Origin: Paracoccus albus
Lineage (GTDB): Bacteria > Pseudomonadota > Alphaproteobacteria > Rhodobacterales > Rhodobacteraceae
Direction: 5' to 3'
Assembly: GCF_027913035.1 (NCBI RefSeq)
Contig: NZ_CP115775.1
Span: 1,302,001-1,366,000 of the forward strand
Length of the DNA: 64,000 nucleotides
Under the pieces are notes generated by a model. It was not told where the DNA came from. It ran no database searches and saw only the letters and a list, made by a program, of their open reading frames with translations. Of this stretch, positions 9,356-16,581 are shown piece after piece; positions within the stretch are counted from its first letter, which is position 1, and every line of letters begins with the position of its first letter. The translations under genes and the position numbers were made by a program.

Positions 9356-9494
9356 AGTCCAACAGGGAGGAATTGTTCGCGAGAAACTCAGATAGTTCCA
9401 CGAACACCCCCACTGTGGCACAAAAAATCTAAATTAGTATTGTCTTTCCGCACGCATGTTGCAGAAAACGGCGAAAATGCGCGAAAGGATGCCT

Positions 9495-11090
9495 ATGAAC
9501 AACATCGATATGGAAAGCGGCAGCATCTTCGTCGGGGGTGCGGGCCCGGATTACGCAGAGCCAGAGGTGCTTCTGACCGGTTACGCCAATCGGCACGGGC
9601 TGATCGCTGGCGCGACGGGCACGGGCAAGACTGTGACGCTGCAGACCCTGGCCGAATCGCTGTCTCAATGCGGTGTCCCCGTTTTCCTTGCCGATGTGAA
9701 AGGTGACCTTTCCGGTCTGGCGAAGTCCGGCTCTGCAGAGGCAAAGCTGCACGAGGCATTTGCCAGACGCGCCGGGCAGATCGGGCTGGAGCTAGATTAC
9801 CAACAATATCCTGTCACATTCTGGGATGTGTTCGGGCAAAAGGGTCACCCCGTCCGGACAACGCCAGCGGAAATGGGGCCGTTGCTGCTGTCCCGCCTGC
9901 TGGGCCTGACGGATGTTCAGGAAGGCGTGCTGAACATCGCCTTCCGCGTCGCCGACGAGCAGGGGCTGGCGCTTCTGGACCTGAAAGATCTTCAGGCGAT
10001 GCTTGTCTGGGTTGGAGAGAACTCTTCAGAACTGTCGCTTACCTATGGCAATGTCAGCACGGCATCGGTCGGTGCAATCCAGCGGTCCCTTCTGACGCTG
10101 GAAAACGAAGGCGGTGACCAGCTTTTCGGCGAGCCGGCGCTTGAACTGAACGACATCCTGCGTGTGGATGGCAATGGCAAGGGGATGATCAATATCCTTG
10201 CTGCCGATAAACTGATGAATGCGCCGCGCCTTTACTCGACATTCCTGCTGTGGCTGCTGTCCGAACTGTTCGAGCAACTGCCAGAGGTCGGCGACCCGGC
10301 CAAGCCGGTCTGTGCCTTTTTCTTCGATGAGGCGCATCTACTGTTCGATGATGCGCCCAAGGCCCTGATCGACAAGATCGAACAGGTCGCCCGCCTGATC
10401 CGATCCAAAGGCGTCAGCGTGTGGTTCATCAGCCAGAATCCAACCGATGTGCCGGAAGATATCCTCGGGCAGCTGGGCAACCGCGTCCAGCATGCCCTTC
10501 GCGCTTTTACGGCAAAAGATCAGAAGGCCCTGCGTCTGGCGGCGGAAAACTATCGTCCCAATCCCGATTTCGACATTGCCGACGCGATACAGCAAGTCGG
10601 TACGGGCGAAGCGGTGACCTCTTTCCTTGAACGAAAGGGGGTGCCGGGTGTGGCCATGCGCACGTTGATCCGGCCGCCCTTTTCTCAACTGGGGCCGATC
10701 ACGGATGAGGAACGTTCGGAGGTCCTGAAAACCTCTGTCATGGGGCAAAAATATGATACGCCGCTGAACCGCGAATCCGCACAGGAAATTCTGATCGAGC
10801 GTGCGCAGGCAGCAGCAAAAGAGGCACAGGAAACCGCGACACCGGATGATGACAGCGACCTTTGGGTTGTCGGCGGACAGAAGGATGAGGAATTCACCCG
10901 CGCCCGCCGCTATAATCCGAAGCTGACCATTCCTGCATCCGGGAAAGATGGAAGTTCGACAAAAAAGAGAAGCTCCCGCCGCGACTCGGTTCTGGAGACC
11001 TTCGGCAAATCCGTTGCAAGAGAATTGGGACGCCAGGGTACCCGATCCGTCATGCGCGGTGTGCTGGGTGGCCTGTTCCGCGGCCGCTGA
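9495..11090 (+). CDS. HerA-like helicase/ATPase (DUF853 family)
   Basis: 531 residues. Walker A GATGTGKT is near residue 38. Walker B (CAFFFDEAHLLFD) is near 275 and an arginine-containing SKGVSVWFISQNPTDVP segment follows. A DUF853 C-terminus with basic, low-complexity tail (KKRSSRRDS ... RSVMRGVLGGLFRGR) ends the protein. The family is related to the HerA/FtsK DNA pumps, but its cellular role is not established. Of the clustered ATGs, 9495 has AAAGGA at the right distance. It stands alone, divergent from the small minus-strand unit and followed 7 nt later by the convergent DUF6477 gene. Confidence 0.85.
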   Translation: MNNIDMESGSIFVGGAGPDYAEPEVLLTGYANRHGLIAGATGTGKTVTLQTLAESLSQCGVPVFLADVKGDLSGLAKSGSAEAKLHEAFARRAGQIGLELDYQQYPVTFWDVFGQKGHPVRTTPAEMGPLLLSRLLGLTDVQEGVLNIAFRVADEQGLALLDLKDLQAMLVWVGENSSELSLTYGNVSTASVGAIQRSLLTLENEGGDQLFGEPALELNDILRVDGNGKGMINILAADKLMNAPRLYSTFLLWLLSELFEQLPEVGDPAKPVCAFFFDEAHLLFDDAPKALIDKIEQVARLIRSKGVSVWFISQNPTDVPEDILGQLGNRVQHALRAFTAKDQKALRLAAENYRPNPDFDIADAIQQVGTGEAVTSFLERKGVPGVAMRTLIRPPFSQLGPITDEERSEVLKTSVMGQKYDTPLNRESAQEILIERAQAAAKEAQETATPDDDSDLWVVGGQKDEEFTRARRYNPKLTIPASGKDGSSTKKRSSRRDSVLETFGKSVARELGRQGTRSVMRGVLGGLFRGR

Positions 11091-11097
11091 GGCTTTG

Positions 11098-11433
11098 TCA
11101 CCGCGCACCGCGTGATTGCTGTGCACGCGCAGACCCTTGCACTGCGGTCAGTTCCGCCAATAGCGCGATCAGCAACATGATATGACGATGGACGTCGTAA
11201 TCGGCGCGTCCTGCGCGCCGGGCGTCCTCACATGCCTGCTCTGCCGAATGCAGCAGACGCGACACGATATGCGGCGACGGCAGTTCGTCACGCCCAATCA
11301 GTCGCGCCAGATCCCGACTGGGATTCCACCCGGACTGCCCTGAACGGGCGGCTCGAATCAAAGGTGCCGGTCGCTTCAACCGTTGTTGCGGTTGCGGAAA
11401 TGTAAAAATTTTGGGGTCGTTCATGAAGCTCAT
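11098..11433 (-). CDS. DUF6477 family protein
   Basis: 111 residues. The core KRPAPLIRAARSG, a middle RDLARLIGRDELPSP and a C-terminal ARRAGRADYDVHRHIMLLIALLAE match what I recall of the small Rhodobacteraceae family DUF6477. The function is unknown. The ATG at 11433 has GAGG about 9 nt before it; a second ATG at 11424 is possible. It is divergent from the DUF6456 gene, a pairing often seen in this family of bacteria, which suggests a shared process. No signal peptide or membrane helix is seen. Confidence 0.7.
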   Translation of the reverse strand: MSFMNDPKIFTFPQPQQRLKRPAPLIRAARSGQSGWNPSRDLARLIGRDELPSPHIVSRLLHSAEQACEDARRAGRADYDVHRHIMLLIALLAELTAVQGSARAQQSRGAR

Positions 11434-11648
11434 CTTCAAGATCCTCACAGGTTCAAGCGCGCTCACCTTCGCACAACTAATGGTTGTGTTGCACATCTGA
11501 CTGTTGCAACGCTCGATTGTGAATTAATTCTTTAATGTTTGCTTAGCAATTATGCAGTTCTTCTTAACCATAACCTGGTCGAACGAACGGCATTTTAACG
11601 AAAGGATCAGCCATTGCCGTCCGGCCTGTTTCAACAAAAGGGAAGACA
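11434..11648. promoter_or_regulatory. Divergent AT-rich promoter region of DUF6477/DUF6456
   Basis: This 215-nt region is AT-rich compared with its surroundings. It holds the palindrome TTGCTTAGCAA (11539-11549) and TTAACCAT (11564-11571), which equals a CtrA half-site. Both lie in the middle of the region and could serve either gene. No clear -35/-10 pair was fixed. Confidence 0.35.
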
Positions 11649-12806
11649 ATGACCGTTCTTAAGCCGGATTTCGACATGGCCCAGCCTGTGACTGCCAGCA
11701 CAAGTGAGATGACGGAAACAGCCTTGGTGCTGCATCGGGACATCGCTTGTGAAGGTGAGCTTACAGATGGGGCACGGCTTTATCTCCGGCATGTCGAAAA
11801 TGGTGAATCGATACGCTCAATCGCACGGGCAGAGGGCTGCCACCCGTCCACCATCCTGCGCCGTATCCGCCGTTTCGAAGCGCGGCGCGATGATCCGCTG
11901 GTTGATAATGCGCTGCGCAAGCTTGGCCATGATGGCGCGCACAAACGTAGCCTGCGCGATCAAGGGGAACAGAACAGGCGCATCCTTCGTCGTCTCGCCG
12001 AAAGCGGGGCAGAATTGGTCGTCGCGGCGTCAATGAAAAAGGCGATCGTAACGCGTGCCGATATCCGCACGATGGTGCTGGAACGCAGCGAAGCAGAGCA
12101 GCTGGCACTCCGGAACTGGATAAGCCCTGTCGCACAGGGCAAGAAAATGAGCCGCTACCGAATCTCTGCCGCCGGACGCGCCGCCCTGAGAAGCCTTGGA
12201 CAGGGCGATGGCGGGCTACCGCGTGCCCGCGACTTTGCCGATGCAAAACCTGTTTCCAGCCAAGGCATGGAAGAAGCCGCCGCGACGTTTCACCACGCGG
12301 ACCAGCACCGGGTCTGGGAGGCACGCACATTGCCCGACCCAGAAGAAAACAAGCCGCGGCGGATGCGCGTCAACATCGCTGAAAGTCCGTTGCTGCTGCT
12401 GGCGCGGCGCCGCGATGCCAAGGGCGATGCGTTCCTGAACCCGCGTCTGGTCGCTGCGGGTGAACAATTGCGCGAAGACTTCGAACTTGCGCAGATGGGG
12501 CCGCGGATCACCCAGAACTGGCAACGCTTCATGACCGCCGGTATTGACAGCGGCACATTCGGCGCGTCGTCGTCCGGCGGATCGGATTCCGCCCGCAACC
12601 GCGTGGCAGAGGCGCTGCGCGAGTTGGGCCCAGGAATGGGCGATCTGGCCCTTCGCGTCTGCTGCTATCTGGAGGGTTTGGAGATGACAGAACGCCGCCT
12701 GGGCTGGTCTGCCCGATCCGGCAAGGTGGTGTTGAAACTGGCTCTGGAACGTCTCGCCCGGCATTATGAGGGGCGATATGGTCCTGGTGGGCCGTTGATC
12801 GGATAG
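11649..12806 (+). CDS. DUF6456 domain-containing helix-turn-helix protein
   Basis: 385 residues, start preceded by AAAGGGAAGAC. A helix-turn-helix is visible near residues 45-75 (GESIRSIARAEGCHPSTILRRIRRFE). A second, repressor-like winged segment lies near 155-185 (SRYRISAAGRAALRSL). The C-terminal ~165 residues form the DUF6456 domain (ESPLLLLARRRDAKG, LRCCYLEGLE-like end and LGWSARSGKVVLKLAL). It is probably a DNA-binding protein conserved in alphaproteobacteria; the targets are unknown. It is divergent from DUF6477. Confidence 0.75.
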   Translation: MTVLKPDFDMAQPVTASTSEMTETALVLHRDIACEGELTDGARLYLRHVENGESIRSIARAEGCHPSTILRRIRRFEARRDDPLVDNALRKLGHDGAHKRSLRDQGEQNRRILRRLAESGAELVVAASMKKAIVTRADIRTMVLERSEAEQLALRNWISPVAQGKKMSRYRISAAGRAALRSLGQGDGGLPRARDFADAKPVSSQGMEEAAATFHHADQHRVWEARTLPDPEENKPRRMRVNIAESPLLLLARRRDAKGDAFLNPRLVAAGEQLREDFELAQMGPRITQNWQRFMTAGIDSGTFGASSSGGSDSARNRVAEALRELGPGMGDLALRVCCYLEGLEMTERRLGWSARSGKVVLKLALERLARHYEGRYGPGGPLIG

Positions 12807-12888
12807 GCAAGTGAAAGGCTGCCGGAAAAGGTGGCCTTTCCTTTCGGCATGTCGGCTGGCACGTTCATCGAAAATATCAGGAACAAAA

Positions 12889-13305
12889 ATGCCAGAAGCC
12901 CCCTATTCCATCGCCGCCCGCTGCCCGACAGTCGATGAATATCTTCACTTGCGACAAGTCTGCGGACTGAGCGCATTCTCAGCAGCAGCTGCCGAACTCG
13001 GCCTTCCGCGCAGCATCTTTGCCGTCGTTGTCGAGGTTCACGGACAGGCCATTGGCATGGGCCGGATCATCGGCGATGGCGGCTGCTTTTTTCAGATTAC
13101 CGATATTGCGGTTGATCCCGCCCATCAGGGCAAGGGGCTGAGCAAGCACATCATGAACGCCTTGATGGATCATGTGCTGAATGAATTACCTGATACCGCG
13201 TATGTCAGCCTGATTGCCGACAAGCCTGCCGACCGCCTTTACCGGCAATATGGCTTTGCGGAGGTGTCGCCTGCCTCGGTGGGGATGGCGCTGCGCCGCA
13301 GCTGA
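12889..13305 (+). CDS. GNAT family N-acetyltransferase
   Basis: 138 residues from the ATG at 12889 (AGGA upstream). GNAT motif A is clear: ITDIAVDPAHQGKGLSKHIMNAL, with the acetyl-CoA pyrophosphate loop HQGKGLS. The motif B region VSLIADKPADRLYRQYGF is typical. The substrate is unknown. The frame upstream to 12811 is open but lacks a ribosome site and would add a basic leader not seen in the family. It sits 87 nt before lipA, same strand. Confidence 0.85.
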   Translation: MPEAPYSIAARCPTVDEYLHLRQVCGLSAFSAAAAELGLPRSIFAVVVEVHGQAIGMGRIIGDGGCFFQITDIAVDPAHQGKGLSKHIMNALMDHVLNELPDTAYVSLIADKPADRLYRQYGFAEVSPASVGMALRRS

Positions 13306-13392
13306 ACCGTGCATGGCAGCCCTGCCCCACACGCCGTTGATCACGCAGCGGAAAGCGATTACTTCTGGTTCTGATACCGATCAGAGGCCGCC

Positions 13393-14361
13393 ATGACCGA
13401 ACAGCCCCCTGCCCTTCGCGCCCTTGCGGCCCGTGCCCGCCACCCTGAAAAGGCCCATCGGCCGGATCAGGCGCAGCCGAAAAAGCCGGATTGGATTCGT
13501 GTAAAGGCGCCAACCTCGCAGGGCTACAAGGAAACCCGCGACATTCTGCGCGAGAACAAGCTGTCAACGGTGTGTGAGGAAGCCGGCTGCCCTAATGTCG
13601 GCGAATGCTGGTCGCAGGGTCACGCCACGATGATGATTATGGGTGACATCTGCACGCGCGGTTGTTCCTTCTGCAATATCATCACCGGCAAGCCAAATGC
13701 GCTTGATCCTTTTGAACCCGGCCGCGTCGCCCATGCAGTTCAGAAGCTGGGCCTGAACCACGTCGTCATCACCTCGGTCGACCGCGATGATCTGGAGGAT
13801 GGCGGGGCAGAGCATTTCGCCCAGGTTATCCGCGCCATCCGCCACCGCTCGCCGGGTTCGACCATAGAGGTGCTGACCCCGGACTTTCTGAAATGCGGTC
13901 CCGAAGCGCTTGAAATCGTTGTCGAGGCGCGCCCCGACGTTTTCAACCACAACCTCGAAACGGTTCCCGGCCTTTATCCCTCGGTCCGGCCCGGTGCACG
14001 CTATTTCCACTCTCTGCGGCTGTTGCAACGGGTCAAGGAACTCGACCCCGCGATGTTCACCAAATCCGGCATCATGGTGGGCTTGGGCGAGGATCGGCAG
14101 GGCGTTATGCAGGTCATGGATGATATGCGCGCGGCGGATGTCGATTTCATGACTATCGGCCAGTATCTGCAGCCGACGCCGAAACATCACCGCGTCGACC
14201 GATTTGTCAGCCCGGACGAATTCAAGGGTTATGAAAAATCGGCCTATGGCAAAGGCTTCCTGATGGTTTCAGCCACGCCCCTGACAAGGTCGAGCTACCA
14301 CGCCGGCGACGATTTCGCGCAGCTTCGCGATGCAAGGCTGGCCAAACTGGGCCGGGCCTAA
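13393..14361 (+). CDS. lipA: Lipoyl synthase (radical SAM)
   Basis: Inserts two sulfurs into octanoyl groups on lipoyl domains of 2-oxoacid dehydrogenases and the glycine cleavage system. 322 residues. The auxiliary cluster ligands are C61, C66 and C72 ([12 protein letters not shown]). The radical-SAM ligands are C87, C91 and C94 (CTRGCSFC). The conserved RSSYHAG near the C-terminus supplies the serine ligand. Start ATG preceded by AGAGG. Its stop codon overlaps that of the convergent hxlR-type gene by 4 nt. Confidence 0.97.
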   Translation: MTEQPPALRALAARARHPEKAHRPDQAQPKKPDWIRVKAPTSQGYKETRDILRENKLSTVCEEAGCPNVGECWSQGHATMMIMGDICTRGCSFCNIITGKPNALDPFEPGRVAHAVQKLGLNHVVITSVDRDDLEDGGAEHFAQVIRAIRHRSPGSTIEVLTPDFLKCGPEALEIVVEARPDVFNHNLETVPGLYPSVRPGARYFHSLRLLQRVKELDPAMFTKSGIMVGLGEDRQGVMQVMDDMRAADVDFMTIGQYLQPTPKHHRVDRFVSPDEFKGYEKSAYGKGFLMVSATPLTRSSYHAGDDFAQLRDARLAKLGRA

Positions 14362-14717
14362 CGCGCGGGCGGACGCCAGCCTTCGGCATCCCAGCGACGC
14401 GCGACCTCGCCCAGCCCGTTCATCAGGACGCGCAATTCCAGCCCGCGTTCGGTCAGCGAATAGGTGACCTGCGGAGGGATCGTCGCAGCCTGCTCTCTAT
14501 CCAGAAGGCCCGCAGCCTCCAGCATCCGCAGCCTTTCTGTCAGCACCTTGGTGGAAATTCCCGGCACCAGACGCTGCAACGCGCCGAATCGCTGCGGCCC
14601 GTTCTCATGCAGCACCCACAGCAGATAGGCCGTCCACTGCCCGGACACGACGCTCAGAAGACGTTCGACCGGGCAGCAGTTCAGATTTTTTTCGTGCAGG
14701 GCGCGCTCAGCTTTCAC
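14358..14717 (-). CDS. HxlR family transcriptional regulator
   Basis: 119 residues with the HxlR winged helix: [22 protein letters not shown], then [32 protein letters not shown], then [12 protein letters not shown]. An N-terminal CC pair could sense electrophiles, as in related YodB/QorR proteins. The start is GTG 14717 with AGGAAG 7 nt upstream. It is divergent from the flavodoxin gene, with two palindromes in the ~100 nt between them. It probably represses itself and the flavodoxin under quinone or redox stress (inference). Confidence 0.88.
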   Translation of the reverse strand: MKAERALHEKNLNCCPVERLLSVVSGQWTAYLLWVLHENGPQRFGALQRLVPGISTKVLTERLRMLEAAGLLDREQAATIPPQVTYSLTERGLELRVLMNGLGEVARRWDAEGWRPPAR

Positions 14718-14734
14718 AGTGAATCTTCCTCGTG

Positions 14735-14749
14735 GGTAACTCGGTTACC
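14735..14749. promoter_or_regulatory. Palindrome 1 in hxlR-flavodoxin interval
   Basis: GGTAAC-TCG-GTTACC, a perfect 6-3-6 inverted repeat, 18 bp upstream of the hxlR-type start codon. A likely HxlR operator by position. Confidence 0.5.
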
Positions 14750-14759
14750 AAAAGGTGCC

Positions 14760-14778
14760 TACTTTCCTTCTGAAAGTA
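14760..14778. promoter_or_regulatory. Palindrome 2 in hxlR-flavodoxin interval
   Basis: TACTTTC-CTTCT-GAAAGTA, a perfect 7-5-7 inverted repeat 42 bp before the flavodoxin ATG. It lies close to where the flavodoxin promoter must be, so it is a plausible repressor site. Confidence 0.5.
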
Positions 14779-14819
14779 AAGGTCGCAGCTTCCTGACATC
14801 AAAACCAAAGGAAGCGACC

Positions 14820-15410
14820 ATGACCAATATCGCAATCATCTATTACAGCGGCTATGGCCACACCGCCAAGCTGGCTGAGGCCGTCATTCAGGGCGTCCGA
14901 GACAAAGGGGCCACCCCTTTCGAAATCCGCATCCCCGATGACGGGGTTATCGGCGATGCTGACTGGGCGGCCATCGAAGCGGCCGACGGTCTGATTTATG
15001 GCAGTCCGACTTACATGGGCAATGTCGCATGGCAGTTCAAACGCTTCGCCGATGCCAGTTCCAAGCCGTGGTTGAAACAGGCATGGGCAGAAAAAATCGC
15101 GGGCGGCTTTACCGTCTCGGCCAGCACCGTCGGCGACAAGGGTGAGACGATGTCATGGCTGATAACTTTCGCGCAGCAGCATGGTCAGTTATGGGTCGGG
15201 CCGGCGCTTCTGCCAAACAATGCCTTGTCGCATACGCCAGACGACGTGAACTGGAGCGGCTTTTCCACCGGGCTGATGGGGATCGCGCGGTCTGATTCTA
15301 CGCCCGAGCAGGGTCCCTTCCCCGGCGATCTTCAGGCCGGGCGGCTTTACGGTCAGCGCATCGCCGAACTGGCCGCGCATCATGCCATAGCACGGCAAGT
15401 CGCGGCCTGA
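14820..15410 (+). CDS. Flavodoxin-fold NAD(P)H:quinone oxidoreductase-like protein (WrbA type)
   Basis: 196 residues from ATG 14820 (AAAGGAAGCG upstream). The FMN phosphate loop is YYSGYGHTAKLAE at the N-terminus. The second FMN loop is GSPTYMGNVAWQFKRFAD, and KIAGGFTVSAS is the next core strand. This is the WrbA/flavodoxin reductase pattern, giving two-electron reduction of quinones. The substrate is inferred only. The divergent HxlR regulator and the two palindromes fit a quinone- or electrophile-inducible detoxification gene. Confidence 0.85.
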   Translation: MTNIAIIYYSGYGHTAKLAEAVIQGVRDKGATPFEIRIPDDGVIGDADWAAIEAADGLIYGSPTYMGNVAWQFKRFADASSKPWLKQAWAEKIAGGFTVSASTVGDKGETMSWLITFAQQHGQLWVGPALLPNNALSHTPDDVNWSGFSTGLMGIARSDSTPEQGPFPGDLQAGRLYGQRIAELAAHHAIARQVAA

Positions 15411-15433
15411 ACCACGCCCGACGGACGGCCATA

Positions 15434-15466
15434 CCCGGCGGCTCCCCCTTGCCGCCGGGCGCTTTT
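15434..15466 (+). terminator. Intrinsic terminator after the flavodoxin gene
   Basis: Perfect 9-bp GC stem (CCCGGCGGC / GCCGCCGGG), 8-nt loop, then CGCTTTTCC. It lies 24 nt after the flavodoxin stop and just before the tRNA gene. Confidence 0.75.
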
Positions 15467-15490
15467 CCGGCTATCGCAATGGTCGCATTG

Positions 15491-15574
15491 GCCCGAGTGG
15501 CGGAATGGTAGACGCAGCGGATTCAAAATCCGCCGCCGCAAGGCATGCCGGTTCGAGTCCGGCCTCGGGTACCA
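15491..15574 (+). tRNA. tRNA-Leu (CAA)
   Basis: 84-nt cloverleaf with encoded CCA. Acceptor arms GCCCGAG / CTCGGGT (G1-U72 wobble), discriminator A. Anticodon stem GCGGA/TCCGC around loop TTCAAAA gives anticodon CAA. A long variable arm is present, as expected for class II Leu tRNA. T arm GCCGG-TTCGAGT-CCGGC. It reads UUG codons. Confidence 0.95.
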
Positions 15575-15609
15575 GCCAGTTGCAGAAGCAAGCGCGTAAA
15601 GGAACAGTG

Positions 15610-15954
15610 ATGGCGATACGCGCCCTGCCCGCTTTGATCCTTGTGCCGCTGATGCTGGCGGCCTGCGGGGATCGTGCCGGCGATTATCCTGACCTGCTGC
15701 CCACGGATCAATTGCTGGCAGAGCCAAGCATTCCCAGCCACGCGCAGATTGCTGCTGGCAGCCCTGATCAGGTGCGTTCGGATCTGGAATCGGCCGGTGC
15801 CGCCCTTGCGGTATCCTCGGCAGAGGTCACCGCGCAGGATGGCGCAATCGATCCGGCCCTGCCGCCTCGGGCCGAAGCGCTGCGCCGCAGGGCGCGTGCG
15901 CTGTCTGACGTCGATCTGGATTGCGAAGACCCGCTTAACCCAGAGACCTGCTAG
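15610..15954 (+). CDS. Small secreted lipoprotein
   Basis: 114 residues from ATG 15610 with AAAGGAACA upstream. The N-terminus is a lipoprotein signal (PALILVPLMLAAC), with the lipobox cysteine at residue 19. The mature part is short, Ala/Asp-rich and probably helical, with two further cysteines near the end (LDCEDPLNPETC) that could form a disulfide. No family is recognised. The 3' end overlaps the convergent NTF2-like gene by 20 nt. Confidence 0.75.
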   Translation: MAIRALPALILVPLMLAACGDRAGDYPDLLPTDQLLAEPSIPSHAQIAAGSPDQVRSDLESAGAALAVSSAEVTAQDGAIDPALPPRAEALRRRARALSDVDLDCEDPLNPETC

Positions 15955-16435
15955 TCTCACCGACCGGCGCAGGCCAGCCGGGTGCCTCATCAAGTGCGGG
16001 GGACTGGCTTTCTCCGCCGCTGGATTCTGCGGTGCGGGCCAGCATGTCATGGACAGTCGCGGTGTCCGAAAGGATCAGAAGCCGCGTCACCTTGCCCCAC
16101 TTGATTGTCACGACATGGACGCCAGCCGTGGTGGTCGCGACGCCATCTGATGCTTCATTGCTTTCGAACCATTCCACAACAGCGATGGTGTTCCACGGCC
16201 CGCCTGCCACATCTATGCGCTGCGGATCAAAGGTGATTTTGGGCAGCAGCCGGTAAAGGCGCGCGTACCATTCCGCAGTCTGTTCGCGGCTGATACGCCT
16301 GCCGGCCATTGCGTGATCGCCGATGAAAATATGCTCAAATTCCGGTGCCAGCCCATCGAGAAAGGGCTGTGCGTTGCCCTGATTGATATGTTCGAAAAGG
16401 TTGCGGATCCGGCGGCGGACGAAGGAATGATACAT
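15935..16435 (-). CDS. NTF2-like (SnoaL-type) protein
   Basis: 166 residues. A helical N-terminus (RIRNLFEHINQGNAQPFLDGLAPEFEHIFIGDHAMAG) leads to a beta-rich cone ending IKWGKVTRLLILSDT. This is the pattern of nuclear transport factor 2-like proteins. The fold binds small ligands and serves as an enzyme or subunit; the ligand cannot be told. The last ~25 residues are disordered. It is convergent with, and overlaps, the lipoprotein gene. Confidence 0.75.
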   Translation of the reverse strand: MYHSFVRRRIRNLFEHINQGNAQPFLDGLAPEFEHIFIGDHAMAGRRISREQTAEWYARLYRLLPKITFDPQRIDVAGGPWNTIAVVEWFESNEASDGVATTTAGVHVVTIKWGKVTRLLILSDTATVHDMLARTAESSGGESQSPALDEAPGWPAPVGETSRSLG

Positions 16436-16552
16436 TCAGAAACTCCCACGAAATACCAATGTAAGAACCGTTAACATAAGAAACGATATCGCGCCAGCCC
16501 GTGGAATCCCTCGTTCTGTGACGGGGAAAAGGTTGTCTCGCTGTTCAAGAAA

Positions 16553-16575
16553 AACGGGGGCGCGTGGCCCCCGTT
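16553..16575 (-). terminator. Intrinsic terminator of the TRAP operon
   Basis: Perfect 9-bp stem (AACGGGGGC / GCCCCCGTT), 5-nt loop. On the minus strand it is followed by TTTTTCTTG, 7 nt after the dctM stop. Confidence 0.85.
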
Positions 16576-16581
16576 CCGGTT

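Noticed and set aside
9318..9413. GTG-initiated extension of the small ORF at 9117-9317
   Set aside because: It would read through the UUCG terminator; the ATG at 9317 has the ribosome site.
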